A stretch of DNA of 64,000 nucleotides, taken from contig OX344749.2 of assembly GCA_947034885.2 (NCBI GenBank), forward strand, positions 27,977,501-28,041,500. The letters run 5' to 3'. Origin of the DNA: Thuidium tamariscinum. Taxonomy: Eukaryota > Streptophyta > Bryopsida > Hypnales > Thuidiaceae. The notes under the pieces were generated by a model, which had not been told where the DNA came from, searched no databases, and was given only the letters and a program-made list of their open reading frames with translations. This document shows positions 1 to 11,367 of this stretch, in pieces. Within the stretch, counting starts at the first letter, position 1; each line of letters starts with the position of its first letter. Position numbers and translations under genes: made by a program.

Positions 1-1630
1 CCTTCAAAGAAAAAGAAAATTTTCATGGGAACGCAAAAAACTTCTAAAACACTCGGTATCTCATTGATAAGTTGTTAGAAGTAGGAGTATAGAGGTCTTT
101 CTAAGTCTCATAGTAAAGTCCATCATTCTTCATCAATCCTCAAAGGACCTAGAATAATTTGAAGCAAGGTATAGAGTTAACTACTTGATTGCTTATAGAA
201 TAAAATAATTCTCTTATTGTAATAACAAAAAAAATTGGATTTTGTTAAAGGAATGTGAAATAATTCTTTTTAAATTTTGACCATCGATCAAATTCAAGGA
301 ATTAACTTAACTTTCACTATAAAAAAATCCATTTGTGATTTGGAATGTGTATTAATCAAATTAAGATTGTAGACAAGCTCAAAGGGTGACAAGGTAATTA
401 TGAAAATGCTCTTTCAAAATGTTTTTTAAATTTTGTTTGTAACCTTAGATTGAAGGCTCTAAATCACAAATGGATCTTTGGAGGTAAAGTTTGACTTGAT
501 TTACTACCACTTTTAGTGATCAAAATTTAAAAATTGTTTTCAAGAATCTTGTTCACAAAGTTATTATAGTATAGATCTCCAAGTTTTTCATTCCCCATAC
601 TTTAATTTTAATTCTAAATAACATCTTGGAAATCCCATATAACACTAGAGGACATGTACTATGTGTCATTTTAAACCCCTAACTACCTAAGTGACCATAT
701 ACGGTCACTTCAAAACTTTAGCTCATTTATTATGTAGTCAATTAATTTCTTTTGACCATTCTAAAGCTATTTAGAAGCAATATTGAAGATAAACTATATT
801 GGAAGCTTTTATTTTTCACCAAAAAATTAAATATTTGATTTTTAGAGGTCTTCATCAACTTATTTTTTGAAGGGTTCACATATATATCATTAATGGAACA
901 AGTGAAAGCTTGCCTATTTAACTTGAATTGAGATTTAAAAAATTACTTAGGGGTGTCACTCTTAATACATTTGGAGGACCCATGTGTGGCGGAAGGGTAT
1001 TTTGGAGGGGCCTATTTACCTCCTAAGTAACATTAAGAAGGCCCCTTCTTACCTAATGTGGAAAAATCTCCTATATAATCATTACTTATAATATGTAGGT
1101 CAATGCATTTTTTTAGAATATATATTTGTAAATAAAATAAATAAATAAATAATAATAAAGTAAAAGTGACAAGGAAAAAGTTCATAGAAAAAAGATTCAA
1201 TTTTAAACTCAAAATCTTATGCAATCTCAAACAATGCTATATTCAAGGTTTAGGAAATGTAGTTTTTATTGAAAGAGTACTTTGAACATATATACTTTCA
1301 TATGCATTGACATAGGAATGTTAACAATAAACACACTTCAACACTAATTAGCATGAATGAATCAAATACAAAACATTAGAATTGAAAGCCCTACCAATAT
1401 ATAAATTGAAAAAGGAACTTTTGAAGACAATTGCTAATAATCAAGTGTTTTGTAATATTGTTGCAACTATCTAATTTAGTATGTGAATTGCTATGTATCA
1501 TAATGTGTAAGACATACTTTCAAGTATTTATCGAAGTTGTTTTGTTAGTTAAATTCCAAAATTGATCACAATTATGTTGGTTACTTTCAAACATGTAGCA
1601 TAGGTTGTTGTGGTTTATGGAGACACAAGA
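1..1630. other. A+T-rich spacer, no gene seen
   Basis: Very A+T-rich sequence with stop codons in all frames. The open frames are short and have no protein-like composition. No RNA gene, tandem array or terminal inverted repeat was recognised. Confidence 0.6.
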
Positions 1631-2562
1631 TTAACCCCTAAAGTTCTATGACTATGTATTCACCAAAAACGCTCGAAAACTGCCATTTCTAGTACAACTA
1701 CCAATTTTCTTGAAAAAAACAATTTTTGACACATGTAACCGTAGGATCTTGTATTATAATGTCTAAAAAACATGTGGTAAAAATTTCAGAAAATTCCACC
1801 ATGTGGATCAAAAGATATAAGCATTCAAATTCACCAAAACCATTTTTTCAATCCTGCAAAAAACCGGGCAGCTGCACTTCACAAGCTCACTTTTCAAGGA
1901 AAAAATGTTGAAAATGGTGGTGCCTCTTTGAATTCACTTTCCTAAACAAGATGGAGATATGCTCAAAAAATTTCATGTCATTTGGAATTGTACAACATAC
2001 ATGAAAAAAATAGTAAGTAAAAAGAAGTAGAGAATGATTCATAATACTAAATTGTTAAGAATTTAATTATATAATTAAAAAATAACAATCCCAATGGTTG
2101 TAATGTTGTAATAATCAATTTACATCCTAGGGTTTTATTTTTTTACAAAAATATTGAAAATTGAGTGAAATAAACGACTTCAAAGTTTCTTTAATAGTGG
2201 AGACTCCATTACTGCCCGCAAACAAAAAAACCTCATAACTTTTGACTCTTTGATTGAAATGGAATGATTCAAAGCTTTCCGCTTATATATAAATGTAGAA
2301 AACGAGTTAAAAATTTTCATTTTTGAAAAAAGTGATTTTTTCTGATCTGCCCGAACTGCCCAGTTACGAAAAAAAGCAACATATTGGGCCATAACTTTTG
2401 ACTCATATCTCCAAATGTCATGAAATTTGGTACACATGAAGATATTCCTCGCCCCCACCTTCTATTAAAATTTCAGCCCAAAATATTCAAATTTTCAATC
2501 ACACGTACCTGCCCAAAATTTCTATACGACCAAAAAACGCATGTTGGTCCTTTAGGGGTTAA
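1631..2562 (+). mobile_element. 0.93-kb TTAA-flanked non-autonomous transposon, copy 1
   Basis: The element starts TTAACCCCTAAAG and ends CTTTAGGGGTTAA, so TTAA lies at both edges of an inverted CCCCTAAAG terminus. The interior (for example AACCGTAGGATCTTGT near 1738) recurs in the copies at 26616, 40338 and 42549, and decayed at 16690. It has no long open frame, so it would depend on a transposase made elsewhere. A TTAA target with C-rich ends is typical of piggyBac-type elements; that family assignment is inference. Coordinates include both TTAA copies. Confidence 0.8.
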
Positions 2563-4635
2563 AGAAGACAACTCAATTCCCTCAATTCATATTAGATGAG
2601 GCCATTGAAAATGAAACCACCAATAATTGTAACATTATTTGTACACAACCTCGCTGGATCTCTGCTATTTCAATGGCCACCCATATTGCTATTGAAAGAC
2701 GTGAACCTCTTGGATTGACCAAATGTTGAATATCAATTTCATTCAAAAACAAAAATGTATCCTCAAACCAAATTGTTGTTTTGTACTACTAATGTATTGC
2801 TTTAACATCTTGTAAGAGTGTTTGTAATATATATCTATAACACGTGCATAAGTATATTTATTTATTTTATTCTTACAATTTGATTCATTTTAATCACAGT
2901 AATTTTTTTTCTTAAGAAAATATTACCAAGACTATTTTTATGATTAAAAGGATTATTTGCAAATAATTGAAAGTAACATTCCAATGAAAATTGCATATAA
3001 ATAATTAGAAATTTGCATAATACATACAACTCAAAGATCCAATCAATTCTAGTGTGAGCCATATAGTAATAGATGAAATTCATAAATGATTTGGAGATAC
3101 TACTTTAATGCTCTACATATTCATCCTATGATATAGCATTGTACTATAGCTCTGACTTAGTACTATACTGTAACTCTAACGTACTACAAATAGACCCTAC
3201 TAAATACAATTCTTTGGATCCAATTCTCTTGCCCCTAAATTAGATGTATTAAAAATTAATGGACCATATTCTTTTGGCTACCTACATTTCTTATAATGAA
3301 CTTGCTACTTTTCATGTCCCCTACATGAATTAAATCCACCTATGTTCCTCTACACGTAGGTTCCTAAAATGTAGGAAGTGTCCCCCCCGAGAAAAATTGT
3401 AACCATCCCTTTGCGTAGAAAAAGGTTTCTATGGAAAGAATGAAGTACTTCATGATTTTCACCTTTAAAAATTCAAACATAGGAGTATTAATTCGGAGTT
3501 ATTTGTCATTGCTACTTATTAGAAAAAATTTGATAGCTCTTCTTTTGAGCTTAATATTATTAGAAGTACATTTTAGTGTGCTAACACAATTTCTCATTGT
3601 TCATGTCACCTTCAATCCCAAAACTCTCTTAAATGTAAATCTCCCAAACATTGAGAAGAGGGGTAGCATACTAAAAATAGAATAAGCACGTTTAACTTGT
3701 TATATTCTTACAATTCCTATGCAATTTCACCTCGAAAACTAGAAGCACACTAATAACCAAGTTCTTTAACCATCTATATTGTTAGATTTTGTAAAAAAAC
3801 ACAATGTACTTCAACAAGGATAACTTCAAGCCCATGTTGTTTTTTTCTTGGAAAAAACACACGTGAAGAAGCTTAAGCACGTAGGAGTTAAGCTATCAAC
3901 TATGCACCTATAGTTGAAGAGGTCTACAATCTATTTCAAAAAAATTCCTACACATTTATCATTCTTTAAATTAAATCACATCATATAATCTTGTTTTTCA
4001 ATTTTTCAATGTAATTCATACAAATATTATGATCTTTTAAATGCACAAATTGATGATTATAAAAATTGTATAGTACATCCATGACAAGGACCAAAAACAC
4101 CTAAGTATTGAGACTTAATTTGGATTGAATGTAGCTTGAATTATGAACACTAAACTTTTGTAGACGTTAAGCTCAACCTACAAGCGAGCCTACAAGTAGG
4201 CTTGCATCAGATAAAACCTAGCCTTTATAGAGGAATATTTTGACTTTTATCAAATGTGGAAATTAAAGGGGAAATTTTTTGTTTATTTTCTTGTTTTAAT
4301 TGGAAAAAAAATTGAATTTTTATTAGTCCCTAGTTCTACATGGCCCACTAATAGATCACATAGCCATTGTAAGAAGAATATTATTTTCTTTTAAATGGTT
4401 TTTTTTGCCATTGCACATTCTTATTCAATCAAACAACCATATATAGGGTCCAAATTTCCTCTTATATTTAGCGATTTTCCTTGAAGCTCATTTACCCTAT
4501 TATTAATAATACATAGTTAGAGGCCCATGGTCTCTACTAAAAGATCATTAGGTGGGAGTATCGAAAATCGTCTATATAAGGAATTCAATATAGTTGGTGG
4601 CATCTTTTAAAAAAAATAATATTTCACTAGTATTA
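2563..4635. other. A+T-rich spacer, no gene seen
   Basis: No convincing coding sequence. The 84-codon frame near 3431-3685 is hydrophobic, low-complexity and without neighbours or homology I can recognise. Confidence 0.5.
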
Positions 4636-4965
4636 CACTATAACGAAACAAGGTAAAAATAACCACACTTAAAATTGAGTGCAGTTCTTTTTGCCACGTT
4701 TTTGGGTATGTTTAGTGAACAATCATTGTTTTTTTCAATTTTCCACTACAATTTTTAGAATTTTGTGTCTAATATACCATTGGATTGGAAAGGTATTTCA
4801 ATACCTTTCCAATCCAATGGCATATTAGACGCAAAATTCTAAAAATTACAATGAAAAATTGAAAAAAATGTTGACTACGTGCTTAGTTAGCCTGCATAAA
4901 AACATGACAAAAAGAACCACACTCAATTTTGAGTGCGGTTTTTCTTACCATGTTTTGTTATAGTG
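4636..4965. mobile_element. CACTA-type mini fold-back element (330 bp)
   Basis: The sequence begins CACTATAACGAAACA and ends with the near complement TGTTTTGTTATAGTG. Direct TTA copies flank it (4633-4635 and 4966-4968). A 3-bp duplication with CACTA termini is diagnostic of the CACTA (En/Spm) superfamily. Almost the whole element is an inverted repeat; the arms meet near 4795 around ACCTTTCCAATCCAATGG. There is no coding capacity, so it is non-autonomous. Confidence 0.85.
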
Positions 4966-5450
4966 TTAATAAATGAAAATTATGAATATTCATTTAAAAA
5001 AATAGATTTTTTGGATGTTGTATGTAATTTTTATGATTTTTTTAAAAACTATTTGCCTAGACCATTGAAACTATTCTATAGGTGCACCCAAATCTAAACT
5101 TTGCAAAATTCAGTGGTCAACAAATTGCAATTAAATACATGTCCTTCAAATGCATCAGCAAATTAATATTTAATATGTGGAAGACACATTCACCAAAGAC
5201 TATGAACATAATTGGGTGAGTCAAGGGACAAAGAATAAGTACATGTTTGAGAATAGGTGTTTCTACTTTAATACGAACCTAACTCGCAATAGGTTGCATT
5301 GAAAGTTGAAGCGTGCAGGGGTGACTATCCCTTGAAAAGATACAGCCCTCCCCTGATGAGTTAGCAACATGAGAGGGATGCGTAATTGCTAGCTAGTGAG
5401 CCTCGTATACTAACTGCTTATAATGGAAATCTGAGTGTCTTAGAAACTAA
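4966..5450. other. Spacer, no gene seen
   Basis: Moderately A+T-rich sequence with no open frame of note. The stretch 5280-5440 has higher G+C and could be an old gene fragment, but I recognise nothing in it. Confidence 0.4.
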
Positions 5451-5721
5451 AGTGGATACACCTAAAAGCACCACTTATTCTTACTGTACCTAGGTGTTGT
5501 TATCATGATGTTCATATTTTTATACAGTCTTGTTGGCGAGTGAAAGCATGTTCCAATCCACCAAAGAACAAAGGATTTGGATACCATATGCAAAAGTTAT
5601 TAGCAGTCAAAGTCTGTTTTTGAAAGCGCCATCTACAGTCTGGGTACATGACTGATTTTGGAAATGTATGCACATTATAGATGGCGCTTTAAGGTCAGGT
5701 GCCATTTTGGGTGTACTTACC
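5451..5721. mobile_element. 271-bp TTAA-flanked MITE, copy 1
   Basis: It has exactly the length (271 bp) of the copy at 19312-19582 and matches it over most of its length, including CTTGTTGGC, AGTGAAAGCATGTTCCAA and GAAAGCGCCATCTACAGTCTG. The ends are AGTGGATACACC and GGGTGTACTTACC. The left edge is preceded by CTAA and the right followed by TTAA, so the left target copy has probably mutated. It is non-coding. Confidence 0.8.
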
Positions 5722-5997
5722 TTAAATACTGTATTACATTTGCAAGTAACTTAATGCAATTCAGTGACTCTTTTTTGCACCATTCCAGCAGTCTCAGAAT
5801 GATTTGCATATTGAAATTTAGTTCGCATGATTTCCAAGCTAGGATTAGGGTACTTAATTGACAAATGTTAAATTAATGAGTTCTTTGAAGAATAGCAAAC
5901 TCGAGACATGGGCAGCATAGCTAGGGACCTGAGATTCTGAACATGGTCGTCAATCAATGACTACAACACTCATTGACAGGGCCTTTCTTTTGGACCA

Positions 5998-6402
5998 ATG
6001 TTCCCCTTGCTGGCTTTACTCCACAAACCATTTTTTGGAGGGATGACTGCTGGTTTGTCAGATTCTAATAGATCTAACAAATTTTCACCAAAAAGAGGCC
6101 CTATTCATTCAAATTTCAAAAGAGATAAGGAAAGAGGCTCAAGCTCTAAAACTGTCCACCTTCTCAAATGTACATTGTTTGTATACGTTGCTTTTTCATC
6201 TTTACCAAAATGTACAGATAGTGTACATTTGAAGGATGTGTGTGTAAAGCCCTATGCCATTTCAACTTCAAATTTTGTAACTAATACCAGAGAGATCCAA
6301 AAGAATGTAGAACAATTTGGATTAGATGCCGATTCTACTTGTGTTTTTTTGAAAAATAATTCAAGAAGTTTCGCCTCTACAAAATTCTGTTTCAGTTCTT
6401 AG
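5998..6402 (+). CDS. Possible 134-aa protein, unrecognised
   Basis: The frame opens at a true ATG and runs to TAG. Its first 45 residues have normal protein composition, with FFGGMTAGLSDSNRS then SPKRGP and a basic run. The later part is Ser/Asn/Lys-rich and looks like translated A+T-rich spacer. G+C is a little higher than around it, and a 271-bp transposon lies 280 bp upstream. It may be the first exon of a small gene, an old fragment, or chance. I do not recognise a family. Confidence 0.25.
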   Translation: MFPLLALLHKPFFGGMTAGLSDSNRSNKFSPKRGPIHSNFKRDKERGSSSKTVHLLKCTLFVYVAFSSLPKCTDSVHLKDVCVKPYAISTSNFVTNTREIQKNVEQFGLDADSTCVFLKNNSRSFASTKFCFSS

Positions 6403-6552
6403 ATGGGCACTTTATGGACCTCCTCCAGTCCTCCCTTACTCCATAAACGGCGCTTAGAGCTCGTGAGCTATGCAAACATGAACGTAGCTAGAATTTGCAA
6501 ACAATGCTTCATGACCTATTTACACTTTACATTGCTCTACGAATATCTATAC

Positions 6553-6790
6553 CTTAAGATAGGTAGTTTGTTTTGTTTTGTTTGTCACATTGAGATCTTC
6601 CGAACCATGCATCCCCTGGTCATGTGCTTGGTACCGTCGGAAAGCTCTTGGCAAGGAGGGGTGCACGGGGCTTGGTTTTGTGGCATTCCGACTTACGATG
6701 AAAAAGTTATTGAATTTTAAAGTTTTTATGGTTCTCAAAAATTAGAAAATTACTTTTACTTTAGTTTCAACTATGGCATCGGTACAGGGC
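6553..6790 (+). repeat. Dispersed repeat, copy A
   Basis: This stretch matches 9520-9740 on the same strand: CTTAAGATAGGT, then TTGAGATCT, CCATGCATCCCCT, a run about AAAGCTC, GTTATTG, and AAAATTAGAAAATTACTTTT. Part of it recurs, reverse-complemented, at about 53200-53440, and a weaker match lies near 17876-18000. No termini or coding capacity were found, so it is probably a fragment of a longer transposon. Confidence 0.6.
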
Positions 6791-9519
6791 ACACTAGTAA
6801 AGACTAAAATTGGGTGCACTTAAGTTACCTAAGCTTTGTTTGCTAAATTTCAATGTAGAATTTGAATCTTTTGTTTCAAAAATTTTGCCCATTTTTGAGA
6901 TTGTCTACTGAAAACTTGAAAGCTAGGTTACTTGGCTGTTTTTTTCATTTCTTATGAAGTACCATAGTGGCAATACTTCATTTTATTGTGGAGCTCTAAA
7001 TCTCAACATTCATCCATATATTGAATAGAAAATATCATATTAGCACACAATACATATCTATCATTCTATTTTCATCCATTATTTGGCAATTTCATTCAAA
7101 ATTTTGTTGTTTATTTTCTATAGGCTTGGTGCTAGGCCAAAAAATTTGGTGCAATTTTGCACAAAATCACCAAAATAAAACCCATTGGCTAGATACATGA
7201 AGGTTGGTTCTTTAACCCTAATTTCATAACAAAGTATTTGTGCCCCTATCACAAATCTTGTCATTCCATAGCATGTGTCAAATTCATCATTAAAAAAGAC
7301 ACACAACCAGTTGTTGACTTTTCAATGCTAATGTGGCATTATCCCATTGGCAATTCATCATCATTACCATGACAAGTAATAACTCATAACTTTTTTCCTT
7401 TCAACTTGTTTTCAACCCCCTTGGATCATGAAGATCAAAGGTAGCATGCCACTATTTGCTGCTAGCACAACTCATTAGTTATCTAATAGATAAACATAAC
7501 CGGTTGTCGACTTTTCAATGCTAACATGGCTCTATGCCATGGGCTACCCATCACCATCGCCATCACAAGTTGCAACTCATAAATGAATTCACACACTAAA
7601 CAAGCAAAGGCAACATGCATGATGTGGCTTTGACAATGTTTTTCTGGTGATTTGTCATCAATATGCCCTAAAGAAGTGGACTCTGCAAGAAGCCTTTGAA
7701 ACATCAATAGTAAAAACTTGGATAAAATCACCAAAAACTTCAAATTAAAAAAATACTAGGATGAAATGTCTCAATTGTAGATTAAAATAGAATTATGGAT
7801 TTGTGATATGTACTAATGTGATATTTTTTATCCAATACATAGATGAATGTTGAATTTAGGAGAATTGCTATAAAATTTAATATTTCCATTAGACTTCATT
7901 GAAAATGAAAAAAAATTAGAAAATAAGCATTGTACTTATAGTTTAATATCAATGCATGGTCAATATTGTATAATGTCTATCAAGAGCTCTCCTAGATATG
8001 GCTCTACAATGTGTTCAAAAGAGGTAGTTAGTGCCTAATAGATGCCTAATATATAGATAGATACAATAAATACATTAATAGTATGCACTTCAATTTATTG
8101 GCTCTCTCTTTTGGACATAGTCTATGGCATTGATAGATTCTATAAATAGATTCAATTTTTAGTTTTTGAAATCGAAATCGAAATTTTTGTTTTTTTCAAA
8201 TTCTACTTACAATTGCATCTATACTATTCCATATAGATAGGGTCTCATTGTAATATATAGATAAAGCCTCATGGTCACATTGTTTTTGTTTATTCTTTGA
8301 TATAAATATCCATATACATGTACTTTTATTGGGAATATACAAATAGTGAAGAATTATGGAGAGTTAGCAATCAAGCTATTTGTACCTAAACATTTGAAAC
8401 AATCCAAAACAAACACTTTTTCTTTCAAATGACAAAGCTTGAAGACAATCAAGGTAAAATATCATAATATGGTATTAGCAAATAAAATAAAATGTGAATG
8501 TAATTGGTTTGAGGATTTTTAGGATCTATATGAATATACTACAAATTTTCAAATATACTATGAGTTTGTTGAGGTCTTAAGAACACCTGCTATTGACACT
8601 TAATTGGACATCCTTCAAATACAAGATGCTTCAACTTTCATTGCTTTCTTCAAATAACTCTTCAACTTCTAGTGCTTCCTTTTAAAAATCAAAGTTGAAA
8701 ATCAAAGGTTGTGAAAAAATCTATTCTAATTATTAACAACCAATTGGTGTTGCAAAAGGGTAAAGATATCTAAGATTAGTACCCAACTAAAACTATTGTA
8801 GTGTCCAATTGTTGTCTAAACCATCATAAAATACAATGTAACTTTATAGATTGCCCAACAACTAAAAAAATGAAGGGAAATAAGTATAGGACCGTAGCTT
8901 CTAAATGAATACACTATTCAGCTTTTAATGGCTTGGTTTATTTTTCAATAGCTTTGGTGTATTCTAATTTGGATGAAAACCTCTACAATTTGGATGAGTT
9001 TTCAACTTTAATCTTTAAAAAAAATGGCACCATCATATTTTGGATCTTAGGATTTTTGACATTATTTTGGCAAAACAATCATATTTCTTTCTATTTTATT
9101 CCCCCCATTCTAATAGATATGAATGGTCATTGTATTGATCATCACTACATTGGTTAGGCATTACCAAAGTTCTCTAGAAATAATCGTCACAACCTTCACA
9201 ATCATTCTTCACTATCCAACACATTAAAATCTTATCATCAAGTTCATGACTTTATGTACATAATATTTGTTATAAACAATAGTAACACCATTATTAGCTA
9301 AATATTTGAAATTCCATTAGGATTCCTTTGGACTTCTCCAATCAAGCCATTCAAAAATTTATAAAAATATGTTAGTATTTACAATATCCTTTTCTCACAC
9401 AAAAAGATCTTCAAGTATTTTTTATATAGTTTTAATTTTCTATTATTCATTAATAATGGGTTATTCTATGGCATGACATGTCTTATTTGTTGAACCCCTT
9501 TTCAAAGGAAGAATCTACA

Positions 9520-9740
9520 CCTTAAGATAGGTTGTTTGTTTCATATTGTTTGTTTGTTATGTTGAGATCTCCCGGACCATGCATCCCCTAGTTGCATTTT
9601 TAGTACCATTAGAAAGCCCTCAAGCTTGATTTTGTGACATTTGGACCTACTATGTGAAAGTTATTGTATTTCAACTTCTTTATGTTTTGAAAAATTAGAA
9701 AATTACTTTTACTTTGATTTTGACAATGACACATACCACA
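9520..9740 (+). repeat. Dispersed repeat, copy B
   Basis: Same family as 6553-6790, with shared CCATGCATCCCCTAG and AAAATTAGAAAATTACTTTT blocks in the same order and spacing. Confidence 0.6.
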
Positions 9741-10000
9741 CTATTGTAGTGTATTTGAAACGATCACTCCTAAGCATTCCTTTTTTTTACTTTTTGAGAA
9801 AGTGCCAAGAAAGCAATCACTTCAAATTTGGAGACACATTGTATTTTTGCATTCATCTGTCTTCTGGACTTTATATCACTTTTCCATCATATTCATACAC
9901 TTTTTCATTCAAATTTGGTGACTTCATCCATATTTTAAAAAGAACTAGAAAATTTCTGGCAAAAAAAGATTACTTTTATCTGGCGAAAAAAAAGACGTTT

Positions 10001-11367
10001 ATTTTGAAATGGTATGGTGCCGGAAAAAAAAGGCTGCTCCCAAGTCCCTGACACAAGAAGACCTGAACCTCCAACCGAATCCTGAACCGAACCCCGAACC
10101 GAACCCCGAACCGAACCGAGAACCGAACCATTCTCCACTACAACATACGATTCCAAATTTAGCTGCTACCGTTGTCCACAATACCGAGCGGCGCGTGGTT
10201 TGCCTACTTACTTGAAGGCTACACCACAACGTTTAGAGTCGTTGCTGTGGTGGGGTGCGTGCGCATTGGACGTTGCTCCACGCCGCTGCGACCAAGGAAT
10301 CCGGTGTCGTCTCGTTCCTGCGATTCCACTGAATTTCGCTACCAAACCATCCCAGCGACTCCCAACGTCGTAGTGCCCAACCTCGAGTACTTTTCAGTTG
10401 TTGCAATTCCATTCTGATTTTCGAGGCCGTTTTGGGAACTCCAGAGAGGTGAAGAGGCATTCACGCTTCAAGCTTCTCGTCTGGTGAGTGAGTGAGTTCC
10501 TTTGCGTCATGAGCGTTGGTTGTCACTTTTCTTGTTTCGTCATGTGATTCGAGTCGCTTCCCATTATGTCTCCAATTGCGCATCCATTGGAATAGAGAGT
10601 AAGCGGAGAAGAGAGTCCTTGGTGTGGGAATGTGTTTACTACTCTCATTGATCGAGAGCATGGTAGTTGCGTGCTTTTCAGATGTCAATGTACGCGGTCT
10701 TGTTTCCCAGATTCTCTTGTTCGTATCCCGGATTTTGGTATTGAATTGAGTGCGAATTGGGCGAAATTTGGTGGGGGGTTTCGGTGGGGAAGGATTGCGA
10801 AGTTTCGTGGGGTGTGAATGTATTGTTCTGTTGTTTTCGGTGGGGAGGAGTATCTTCTCGAAAACTCGAATGACTGAACTGTTGTTATCTCGGCATTTTG
10901 CATCAGAGGAATTTCACGTCCCTGTGTTCCGTACGTGAAGGACTTTGTCAACGGACGAATTCCGGTGGAGTATCCGAGATAGGGTGCACGAGTTCAGAAG
11001 AATCCTCCGACGTTTTGCATGCCGTACCTCTGTAGGTTTGCGCATTTCTTTATGTAAATTTACAAGATTCAAGGAGGTCTGGACGCGGCGCTTTTTTTCC
11101 TTGGAATTCCTCTGCTATTACTATGACAGAGATTTCTGGTGGACTTCGACAACCTCCAATTTCTGCTACAGCGAGCGTTCTTTAATTCTCGCAGCTGTAT
11201 ATATCTTGTTGGCGCCGCCGACGTTGGAACGCTTCAGACAGAGAAAGAAGAGAACTCCTGGACATTCAGTTGTTATTGTTTATGGGCGTCCGAATTGAAA
11301 TTAGGCTTGGTTGTGGAATCGACTTGCTGACTTTCGTAGGATTCGATTAGAGCGAGTGGAAACAATC
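10001..11367 (+). promoter_or_regulatory. G+C-rich promoter and leader region of the SINE-like gene
   Basis: Base composition changes sharply at about 10.0 kb, from A+T-rich spacer to near 50 % G+C with many CpG. It stays so up to the ATG at 11368. Similar blocks precede the other genes of the window, so this is read as promoter plus 5' UTR, possibly with a leader intron. Several frames are open here on both strands, but none continues a recognised protein. The transcription start cannot be placed from sequence alone. Confidence 0.5.
10074..10130 (+). repeat. Imperfect CCGAAC tandem repeat
   Basis: About four copies of a 12-bp unit (CCCGAACCGAAC) lie at the A+T/G+C boundary. It would read as Asn-Pro-Glu-Pro if translated, but there is no sign that it is. 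Confidence 0.75.

Larger units (their letters stand above)
5722..10000. other. A+T-rich spacer with dispersed repeats
   Basis: Apart from the doubtful frame at 5998-6402 and the repeat pair listed separately, I see no gene. A local imperfect duplication, about 190 bp apart, shares TTGACTTTTCAATGCTAA followed by a CATCACCAT-like run (about 7303-7390 and 7490-7580). The 8.0-9.5 kb stretch holds only short A+T-rich frames. Confidence 0.5.

Noticed and set aside
9935..10460. Overlapping open frames with Asn-Pro-Glu-Pro or Gly-Ser repeats
   Set aside because: They are translations of the CCGAAC tandem repeat and nearby leader on both strands, with no link to a recognised protein.
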